Below the pieces are notes generated by a model. That model ran no database searches, was not told the origin of the DNA, and was given only the letters and a program-made list of their open reading frames with translations. A program made the translations under genes and the position numbers. A DNA stretch of 64,000 bases from Antedon mediterranea (lineage: Eukaryota > Echinodermata > Crinoidea > Comatulida > Antedonidae): the NCBI RefSeq assembly GCF_964355755.1, contig NC_092677.1, positions 15,160,101 through 15,224,100 on the forward strand, written 5' to 3'. Shown here piece after piece: positions 38,151-50,100 of this stretch. Position 1 is the first letter of the stretch. The number at the start of each line of letters is the position of its first letter.

Positions 38151-41100
38151 CTACGGGGGCTCTAGCCCCCTCGTCGGGGAGCCTAGCCCCCCCGTCGGGG
38201 AACACGGGTACTTTTTGTCGGGGAATATAACATACAGTAAAAAACGTTCGCGTTCACTTCATTTAGCTTCAGCGCCTAGAAAACCACGACGTTCCATTGA
38301 CCGTGAGAGTACGTCAGAGGGCTATTATGCACTTTTATGCATTCATTATTGCCAGAGATCTAACTACTAAACAATAGCTATAGGTACGCACTTGTCTGGC
38401 GGTATCCCTTTGTACGAATCGTTCACCGTTGGGTGAGACGCGTGATATCATGTTCCATCCAGGGACCAAAATGTGTAATGTAGTTATTTTCCAGGCGAAG
38501 TTTTACCGACGGTTACCGAAGGGAACACGGGTACTTTTTGTCGGGGAATATAATATACAGTAAAAAACGTTCGCGTTCACTTGGTAGCTTCAGCGCCTAA
38601 AAAACCGCGACGTCTCATTGACCGTGAGAGTACGTCAGAGTGCTATTATGCAATTTATATGCATTCATTATTGCCAGCGATCTAACTTACTACTAAACAT
38701 TAGCTAGGTACGCACTTGTTTGGCGGTATCCCTTTGTACGAATTGTTCAACGTTGGGTCGAGACGCGTGATATCAAGTTCCATCCAGGGACCAAAATGTG
38801 TAATGTAGTTATTTTCCATGCGAAGTTTACCGACGGTTCGGGTACTTTTTGTCGGAGAATATAATTCGTTCGCGTTCACTTCGTAGCTTCAGCGCCTAGA
38901 AAACCTCGACGTTTCATTGACCGTGAGAGTACGTCAGAGTGATATTATGCACTTTATATGCATTCATTATTGCCAGCGATCTAACTTACTACTAAACAAT
39001 AGCTAGGTACGCACTTGTCTGGCGGTATCCCTTTGTACGAATCGTTCAACGTTGGGTCGTGATATCATGTTCCATCCAGGGACCGAAATGTGTACCGTGT
39101 AGTTATTTTCCAGGGGAAGTTTACCGACGGTTACGTCGTGTACTGTGTCGACGTACGCTACACTACAGCAAAAACGAATTATGTTAATTGTTCGTATGTT
39201 CACCAATTTTTAATTTAAAAGTAACCTTCTGTACCGTGGGGCACCTAAAATAAATATTTCATCTATTACTAAACAAAAAACATGCCATTTTCGCTTAGCC
39301 AACATCTTATTATGCTAAGTTATTAAATTTTCAATGTCCTGTATGTCATGAATTTCTCACCACTCGGAAGTCCAGATGGTACGCAGGCATACACTTGGGA
39401 GGAATAAACTTATTTCCCCGACTGAAAAAGGTCTACGTTTGCGTTTTTTAAGCCTCTGGGCCTGATGTTTCCAAAGTATAAAATGCAATTTTTTGAAGAC
39501 CTGCAGCTCTAGTTTTAAACATTTTCTTAGCTCAGCCCCAACAATAAAGCTGATCATATTTCGAAGTACAAGAAGTGTATTTTCCGGGACCTAACATCTC
39601 TATTTTTCAAACATTTCTTAGCTCAGTCACAACCATGATAGGGACTTATATATTTTGTTTCATGTTTTGAAATATAATAAGTCCAGGACCTCCAACTCTA
39701 TTTTTCTAAATTTTCTTTGAACTTTTATTTTTTAAATTGAAAAATATGGATTGAAACAGTCATCGCGCATCGTTTTTTTGCACGCAGTATTTTATTTATG
39801 CATTATAAAAAATGGAAAAAATGGCTACCCTAAATCTGATTAAAATGACCTCAAATGACGCTACAACGCGTTGCTTGAACCGGGGGCCCTTGGCGGCCCC
39901 CTGGCCCCCAGCCTTGTGATGCTCGCTTCGCTCGCATAGCCCCCTCGTCGGGGAATGTAGCCCCCGCGTCGGGAAGATCCTGGCGCCACCCCTGACACCA
40001 TTCACCCCATCTACCACTCTACCTCCCTCATCCTTAGGTTAAAGAGTTAAGAAATAATTACTGCAGTAGAATAATATGGTAAATAAAATCAATAACAATT
40101 CTCTTTGTATGATTTGTTTTATAATAAATTTAGGATGACCATAATAGTCGATTCTGCTGTAATTTTCTTTTCAAATTTGTCTTACTCTTTTTTTGTATTT
40201 ATATTAAATGTTTTATTAATTAATATCACTATTTTGTAATATCACCAACTTATGTAAAAATAATCAATGTTGATTGAACGAGTTGTGCTATATACACCAG
40301 TGAATAAATAGTTGGCCTTAAAAGTTGATTGATAATATTCATTGATATATATATATATATATGCACTGATGAAGGGCTAGTGTTGCCTGAAAGCTCTGCT
40401 AACTTTTCTGGCTGTTTTACTTTATCGTTTTGATTTAGCTTTTCGCTTTTTTTTTTGTATCTCCATTGAGATCCAGCCACTGATACCCACAGCATTGTCA
40501 TTTGTTCAGTAATTTGCCTTTGGATTTATATATTGAGGTTTAGAAATATAGATTTGAAATAGAGTGAAGGAAATTGAACTGCATCATGGCAGTCTAGTTT
40601 CTTTATTTGATGATTATTGAACACCACCTTATTTAATTATTATTGATTATTACATGGATACTAGGTGGTAATTGAGATATAAATATTGACATAACATCCT
40701 AGGATGAAATTGCCTAATAATTCCTGTTGAGTGAAAGCTTGACGATGGAGAATCCAGAAAATCACCTTGCCTATGGGATGGGTTATGTCAGTATGTGGCT
40801 GTCACCCTGGGGTGATGATGTGTGACTAAATTGGTATATGGTTAGTCTCAGACAGGTTTATAAATGTTTTGGTTTGGTAATTTTGAGAAGCATGGTGAGA
40901 CCAGGAGTAACATTTTCTTGGCAAAATATATATAATGATGTACTATATACACTTTTGATAATATTAATATTATAAGAACTCACTTTAGAACAGTTAAGTT
41001 AAAAATGCCCGGCAAATGAATAGTGTTTTCTGAAAGCTTGTAACTTTATCATTTTGATTTAGCTTTTTGCTAATTTTTGTATCTCCATTTGAGATGCAGT

Positions 41101-44100
41101 CTGGAATTGTCATTTTTTCATGTAATTTTAATAAAAAGCAATTGAAATATAAAAAGAAAGCCGCAAACAATAGTTACAATTCAGAACATCTGAGGACTCG
41201 AAAATGAATTGATTCTGAAAAGTAATGAAAAACCGTTATATATACAGTATATACACACAGTATTATACACACAGTATTATATACACACAGTAATATACAC
41301 ACAGTATTATATACACACAGTAATATACACACAGTATTATATACACACAGTAATATACACACAGTATTATATACACAGTATTATATACACACAGTAATAT
41401 ACACACAGTATTATATACACACAGTATTATATACACACAGTAATATACACACAGTATTATATACACACAGTAATATACACACAGTATTATATACACACAG
41501 TAATATACACACAGTATTATATACACACATTATTATATACACAGTATTATATACACACAGTAATATACACACAGTATTATATACACACAGTATTATATAC
41601 ACACAGTAATATACACACAGTATTATATACACACAGTAATATACACACAGTATTATATACACACAGTATTATATACACACAGTATTATATACACACAGTA
41701 ATATACACACAGTATTATATACACACAGTAATATACACACAGTATTATATACACACAGTATTATATACACACAGTATTATATACACACAGTAATATACAC
41801 ACAGTATTATACACACAGTATTATATACACACAGTAATATACACACAGTATTCAACTATTTTTTATCAAATATTCATTAGCCATACTTTCTTGGTGTTCT
41901 AGTAATTTGATTTTAAATAAAATGCAAGGAATAACAATGTCTCCACATTCTATAATTTAAATGGATTTAATTTAAATTTTTAGTATTACCAGATTTTCTA
42001 GTTTAGAGTTGATTAATTTTAAATGTCCTACAGGTGTAAGTTGCTTATTTATTAAAAAGTGTTGAGTTCAGAACATTTCACCTCTTGCTCCCCTTTATAA
42101 AGAATCTGTGTGTTCTGGTGGTACATCTGTTTTTTGTGCTGTGACGTGAATGACTTTGCTGGTTCTTAAATTGTGTTTCTGACATTCTACTAGGCATCCT
42201 ACTTTAAGGCCTCAACGAAATACTTCCAACTTGTTGGCTGCATTCACTCCACATCCTCTCCATGATGCCCATCCTCATCTATTTCTTTTTTTAACCATCC
42301 ATCTCTATGTTTTTGATTGTCTTGCTTATCTTTGCTTTCCATTAGGTGCCCCCATGCCAAAGCATTTATTCCTTTGCTTGTTCCTTTCTTCATATATCCT
42401 ATAGAGATAGCCACTTCCATCTTCTATATATTTCTTTTCCTATTGGTATTAAATGTATCAAGAAGTTGGCAATTAATGTTAAACAGAACACATCGTAGTG
42501 ATGTTGTAATTTATGTACAGTATGTAACATTGTATAAACATGTTCTGTATGCATAAACAGGATGTAGATGTAGAAGTAAGTAGGTAATGACTGTATTCAT
42601 TATGTCACCCACAGTATTAACTTAAGTCTTGGAAATATGACCTTTTTTGGCCAACTTTTGGCATATACAGAATTTTGAAATTGGAACGTCTGAGGGCTTA
42701 GTTATTAAATTAAAGTTAGGGAATAAACCCTTTAGTGTTTTTTTTTTAATTTAGGTGGACGATCCCTCTACCGACATAACCCACCCCCACCATGGGATCT
42801 GCATAAGCCTGTGAACATTACACAGATAAATTGTGTATAAGTAATGATAAAACCTTATAAAGTGTATGGAAAATGTTTAGTGTTCTTTTTTTCTTCAGAA
42901 AGTTCTGGCAAGCTGCATGTTAAGCTTACTAAGAACATTTATAAGTCTTGAAGATTAACTACCTATAAACGGGATTATTGTATATCAGACACAGTGAAAG
43001 TCCGGGGCTGAAGGGGTCACTAAATCTCATAAATGGTTGTAAAAGTGTCCCAATGGTTAAAATCTTTCAGATAGAAGAGACTAAATGTTAGTGCAACATG
43101 TGCATTTGTTTAAAATTTATTTCACAAGGGGTTTGAGATTAACGTTCCAATCATTCTATAAAATGAGACAGATTACATTTAATGTATTTTTTAAAGATTT
43201 CTTTTTAATTTGTCCAGAAATTGTACCAGCTTTTTTGAAAGCTAAAGTCATACAGCTATCATTAGATCTATTCTGAGTGATGCTCTTTTAAAATCTTTGG
43301 TGTTATTTTATCCTTCAAGGAGCAATCGGAATTAAATTGAAGATTGTTTTTTAGTTTGTGTACTGTTACATTGATGTACTGATCTGTATTAATTTGAAAG
43401 TAATTTGCAGTGTCCCAACAAAAGATATTCATTTACTGAAGCTATCACAAATTATTGTTTTTAATATTATTTAGGGGACCCAGTACACATCATACCATAC
43501 CTTATCTCGCTTCTTAATAAATAATCATTATGTATCACCCAATATTCAGCACAGTACAGTTTTTGTTTCCTTTTATTCACTATTTTTAATGTCTATGTTA
43601 TTCTTATTGGTTCTTTTAGGTGTTTTTTTTTTTTACTATTTTAAGCTAAACTTTATAATGTTCCTGTATAGTATTTCTGGTGTCAATTGCATCCTTTTTT
43701 ATATAATTATAATTACCATTGGTTTTATACTTTTATACAAATTTTAATATTTAGAATATGTGAATATCTTTGTAATTCAGCTAAGGCTGCGATGACGATA
43801 TTGAAATAAATGAAATGAAATGAAAAAAAAATATATATATTTTCATTTCCCTCCCCTTGTAGTGTGATGTACTACATAGCTATGTATTCCACACAAAAAT
43901 ACTGACGTTTTGTTAAATAATACAGTATGAAATAAGCCTACATAAAATATCCATCTAAACCTGTTGCAGTTGTCTTCATATTTTCATCCTTTTGTTTTGA
44001 CCATTAATTGACCTTTCATTCAAGTACAAGTTGACAATTCTACCATTGTCACATTGTACTTGAATAATTAAAAGGTGGCAATTTTACCAATTGTTGAATA

Positions 44101-47100
44101 AATTGATTACACTCCCAACTTCACACTTCCATGGCATCCTATAGTATGACAATAAGCAGGTGTGAAATCATCAATTGTTTGCAAATAACAAATTACATAT
44201 TGTAATAATTAGCAATATAGAGGTTACAATAGAATTAATTCCTTTGTATATTTTTCATTGGTGCCTATACAGTACTAAGTGAAATTGGTGTTTAGAGCAA
44301 ATTAATGAGTATAAAGGAAATGTTTGTGATTTCAATCAGCTCTATCAAATTAGTTTGACCAAACAAATCTGATGTGCCCAAAAATCGTCGTGATATGCCC
44401 AAATATGGTGTTGATATGACATCATCATGTCCATATATGGGCACATCACATTTGTTGTCACATAAAATTTGATATTGTAGACAGACTTTAAATTAGTTAT
44501 AACAGTTATAAATTAATCCTATTTTACTTTTATATGGGAAAGTCTAAATCTAGATGCAAGACAACAATTGATTTTTTTAAATCACCGTAATTATATTACA
44601 AAACATGTACATTACGAGAATACAGCAAAACACAATGTATGATGTAAAGGTCATTAAGTCTAAAGAAAATAGAAAACAGGGATAGAATTTTAAGCTACTT
44701 TAATTAATCTGTTTTTAGTTCTTCACCTTGAATCTTTAAATCAACAATTTTGGTTTATTCTTCTTCAGTATCATTAAAAGTCATATAAATTACACAGTAT
44801 ACACATTCCCATGTCTATCAAGCATGATTGCACACTAGACCAAACATTTCAAAAAGTTGCTAAATTTAGTATATTTTCTGCTTATCTTACCTGGATAAAC
44901 CGATTTGGCCCTTATCTCCGGACCACGAAAATGATAGGAAATAAGATTATTAGGTAGTTAATACCTGTACCTAAAAATAGGACAGTGACATTTTCCTTCC
45001 TCCTCCATATCCCTTTTTCTAGTTGGAACATCCCAGCTTAAAATCTCAAAGCTGCAGTACAATATGACTTTCATGTCTGTATCGCAATTTTTTTTTTATC
45101 TCAAGCCGTGTAGTTGATACTTCATCTATGCTTTTCACTCTATCTCTTTACTTATTTCACTATTGATACTTTGAACTATTACTTTTCTCTGTTTGTTTCT
45201 GTGTGTTGTTTGTATCTCATGTTGTGTGATTGATATTTCATCCTTACTCTCTTCTGTCTATTTTATTGCTTGACTATTGATAATTTTAACACAGTGTGTT
45301 TTATGTTTTTCTTCTCTCATGTGGCATGATTGATATTTCATCCTCACTGTCTACTCTTCCTATCTCTTTGCACGAGTTTGACTATTTTCATAGCAGGTAT
45401 CCCTATTCTATGTACTTTACTGTTTTTTATGTATCTTTTCACAGTGTGTACACACTGTGAGCACATCCTTGAAGCGATTAGCAACAGTAGTTTTCCCGTC
45501 CAACCTGGCTTATAAAAACATTTATCCATCTCAATGCTCATCCTAAACCCCATGGTGATAACTAAATTAATGCAACATTTGGTTATATAACAATAAGATA
45601 CATAAAGAATAACATGGACGAGGTCTAAAGCTTGGTAACCTCAAACTGAAGATTATGTGAGAAGGATTACTAACTCCAGTTATGGAACTATAAATTTATT
45701 TGAAATTAAAACAAGTCTGTTAAAACTGGACCAAATACAATGATTTGAATTTGTGCACAAAAAGGCTTACTGTACCTTACACCTGTATCTATAGCTGTGT
45801 TTACACGTATTACAGATTGGTCTCTGAATGTTCCTCTGTGTCTTAATTGTATGTAAGATTATTCCATACACATTTGAACGAAGAATAAGTAAACTAATAG
45901 AGAAAAGAAAACGTAAATACAACTTTATTAGTCTATTCAAAATCTTTACTGATTTCTTTTCTTTTCTCTTTACAGCACCTCCAGTCTTTCTAAGCACCTC
46001 ACCATATCGCACCGTAGTAGGCTTAGGATCAATAGTCAACCTCTTCTGCATTACTGACTCATCATCATCAACTACAATAACATGGCTTAAAGACAATAAA
46101 CCACTAGTGTTGGAGAATCGCTTTGAGATACTGTCCGATTCTTTGACAATATATCATCTTGTTATGCGTGATGGGGGAGTGTATACTTGTCAAGCAGAGA
46201 ATGCCCTGGGGACTTCAGAACACAATATGCTACTTATTGTAGAAGGTATATTTTATTCTTGAATTTAAAGTGTATTTCAGCTTTGAAGAAATATCTAATA
46301 GAACCTCTAAGAGGATATCTTTGGAAAGGGTCTCTTTAAATTATTGCAGTGTCACCTGTATAGGGCCTGGTCACAGGCCCGTATGCAGCATTTATAATGG
46401 GGGGGTGCGAGCGAAGCGAGCAACAATGGCTGGGGGCCAGGGGGCCGCCAAGGGCCCCCGGTCAGGGTGCAGGGGCCGAAGGCCCTGGAAAAATGTGCGT
46501 TATTTGACGTTCTAAAGACTGATGTAAGACTCTCTGTTGTGGCTTGGGCTAGTTGAACGATGGACACCAGAACTTAACGCTTTCATGATGAGGCCAACTC
46601 AGCAGGGGTGGCGCCAGGATCTTCCCGACGCGGGGGCTACATTCCCCGACGAGGGGGCTATGCGAGCGAAGCGAGCATCACTAGGCTGAGGGCCAGGGGC
46701 CGCCAAGGGCCCCCGGCGGGGGTCCAGGGGGCAAAGCCCCCGGAAGCAACGCGTTCTAGCGTCATTTGAGGTCTTTTTAATCAGATTTAGGGTAGCCATT
46801 TTTTCCATTTTTTATAATGCATAAATAAAATACTGCGTGCAAAAAAACGATGCGCGATGACTGTTTCAATCCATATTTTTCAATTTAAAAAATAAAAGTT
46901 CAAAGAAAATTTAGAAAAATAGAGTTGGAGGTCCCGGAAATTGGACTTATTACTGTATACTTCAAAACATGAAAAAAAATATATAAGTCCCTATCATGGG
47001 TTGTGACTGAGCTAAGAAATGTTTAAAAATAGAGATGTTAGGTCCCGGAAAATGTACTTCTTGTTCTTCGAAATATGACCAGCTTTATTGTTGGGGCTGA

Positions 47101-50100
47101 GCTAAGAAAATGTTTAAAACTAGAGCTGCAGGTCTTCAAAAAATTGCATTTTATACTTTGGAAACATCAGGCCTAGAGGCTTAAAAAACGCAAGCGTAGA
47201 CCTTTTTCAGTCGGGGAAAAAAGTTTATTCCTCCCAGGTGTATGCATGCGTACCATCTGGACTTCCGAGTGGTGAGAAATTCATGACATACAGGATATTG
47301 AAAATGTAATAACTATAGCTATAATGTTGGCTAAGCGAAAATGGTATGTTTTTTTGTTTAGTAATGGATGAAAAATTTATTTTAGGTGCCCCACGGTACA
47401 GAAGGTTACTTGTAAATTAAAAAATTGGTGAACAAACGAACAATTAACATAATTCGTTTTTGCTGTAGTGTAGCGTACGTCGACGCAGTACACGACGTAA
47501 CCGTCGGTAAACTTCGCCTGGAAAATAACACATTACACATTTTGGTCCCTGGACGAAACTTGATATCACGCGTCTCGACCCAACGTTGAACGATTCGTAC
47601 AAAGGGATACCGCCAGACAAGTGCGTACCTAGCTAATGTTTATTAGTAAGTTAGCTGGCAATAATGAATGCATAAAAGTGCATATTAGCCCTCTGACGTA
47701 CTCTCACGGTCAATGGAACGTCGTGGTTTTCTAGGCGCTGAAGCTATATGAAGTGAACGCGAACGTTTTTTACTGTATATTATATTCCCCGACAAAAAGT
47801 ACCCGTGTTCCCCGACGTTAAGTTGTCTGTATTTCTCCAGCAAACACTTTACCGCGTACCGCGTACATGAAGCGCTAAGCTATTGCTTGTCGTCACATGA
47901 TCGACTGCGCATGTTTTACATCGAGTTTGTAGTCAGTTCAGATTCCGTAATTTAATTACCGGTATTTTTTCATTTTATATTAGCATATTTTTGTTTGTAT
48001 ACCATTGATAATGTAAATTTTGTATATATATAATGATATTGTCTTTAGTTAAACAAGACAAGAAAAAATACCAACCGAGGAAATAGTGGACCTTTTGGGA
48101 CTTGGGGGTGGGGGGGTGCGTCTGCACCCAACGCACCCCCCCTGGATACGGGCCTGGGTCATATACTAATTAATTGTTTTAACAGGAAAGTGTCCCTTTA
48201 ATAGTGTGTATCCTCTTTGGGGTATTGTCTAAGTGAGGGGTTCTACTTAATTGTATAGTGAATTTTCTTAGTATTATTAGCAACAATCAAATTGCAACTG
48301 GCGATATTTCAGTTTATGTTTGTAATGTAACTGGTTATCATGGTGCATTAGGAGAACGAGCCCTATTTAGCGTGAGCTTTTGCCTCTGGCATCTTACTTG
48401 TTTATTTTTGCCTAAAGCCAGTCATTAATGTCTTAGTCAATTAATAAATCACGTAACACCTTGTTCATCTTCCAGGCTCAGCCTTCCTTGCTTCTGATTG
48501 GCTGCAATGCACAGCCTATTTTGGAATTGGTCACTCATTGTATTTAGAAACCACCATTATACCATGGGTAAATTTTTTGCACACAAAATTAAAGAATGCA
48601 AGTGGCCTTGTGGTTAGCAAGGTCAGTTCTAATCTAACAGCAGGGAGCCAAAGAATGAACTGTAGAGATGAGTTTAAAATAAAAATGTGTGTTTTGTGCA
48701 TCCAGACTAAAATCGCTGGAAAAGCAAAAACTTGAAATTAAAACTTTTTTTATAAACTATTTCATGTTCTTCAGATGAGATCTCAAAATGATCTCTATGG
48801 ATTTGCCACCGCTCTAATGTTAAATATATAGGCCTATAATAAATAGTACAGTAATACTATTTCAAATTATAAGCAAACAATTAAATACTGTATTTTATAA
48901 TCATATTTTATATAATAGTTACTTTATGTCTCAATTATAAACCCCTTTTCTTGAGTATACCCCAATTGTATGCACATTTATGGAGGAAATATATATTTAT
49001 ATTTTTCTCAATACATAATAGTTCAGTTTTTATTACACATTAATGTGACATTTGTTTGTCTAAGTTGTGTGAAGTAATGATACCAAAAATGTTAACTCTT
49101 AATTTGTAACTCCTGAATTGTAATCAATAGATTAGGTCTAAGTAAATATTAAAAAATGGTTGTTAATGTTACAGATGGAACATTTTTGTTATAGGCCAGG
49201 ATATCATTATTTTAACGATTAACTAAAAAATCAGATACTGTAATTAATACACTGAATAGAATCTGTATGTGCATGTTATATATTTATTTTAATTTGAAAA
49301 TTAACAATTGCCATGTAAACATATATTATGGGCCTAATTTGAATTAAATTTTATAGAGTATATATTCTTAAAAAATTCCTGTCCGTTAAAAAACAAGGCC
49401 AACAGCCATTAAGTCGCGTGCTACAATGCATAGTGATACCGGACCGACCGACAGACCGACAGACAGACCGACAGACCGACCGACATGGTGAACTACACTG
49501 ATCGAAATTACTGAACATGTGTAAAAATGTTGAAATGTTTAAAAACATTTATATTTTTTTAATTTACACGTGCGTAGCCTGTCACTTTTGACGTGCTCAT
49601 ATAACGTAATTTCTAGTTAAAAAGTAAGTCAAGAAAACAGAAATCGGGCAAAAAGAGTGCGCAATAGCATTTAACGCGCAGTGCGCGCGCAAAAATCTGC
49701 GCACTCATGGCAATTTTGTAAACGCTTAAAATTGCCTGAAACGTACTCTTATTTCATCGAAAATAAATTTTGAAAATTTTAAGCGCGCGTACGCATGCGT
49801 TACATGCGCTACGCACGTAATTGTATTGCCATATGATGATTTATGCCCTGAAACTTACGAGTACCAAATTTTATTTAATTGTGATTCATGGTTGTGAAGA
49901 TATGATTACAAACGTGATTTCGTTAAATCGTGCGTAGACCGCGTAATTTTTTATTGCGCACCGTGAAAACATAACCACATCGATTCCTGGCCATAAGGAA
50001 TATACTGTGAAAAATTGACTTAGCTAGATTAAACTGATATCAAGATAAGGTCAGAAAGCGATAACATGCATAGTGATACCGGACCGACAGACAGACAGAC

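Larger units (their letters stand above)
38085..40002. mobile_element. hAT-type element with three internal subrepeats
   Basis: Element 38093-39994, flanked by an 8-bp duplication ACACCATT (38085-38092 and 39995-40002). Termini CAGTGGTGGCGCCAG and CTGGCGCCACCCCTG: 15-bp inverted repeat with one mismatch, CAG...CTG ends and 8-bp duplication are classic hAT hallmarks. Inside, three tandem copies of a ~311-323-bp unit start near 38208, 38531 and 38842. No transposase frame, so non-autonomous. Confidence 0.88.

Noticed and set aside
41174-41662. Cys/Tyr/Val-rich open frames on both strands
   Set aside because: Products of the 30-bp minisatellite.
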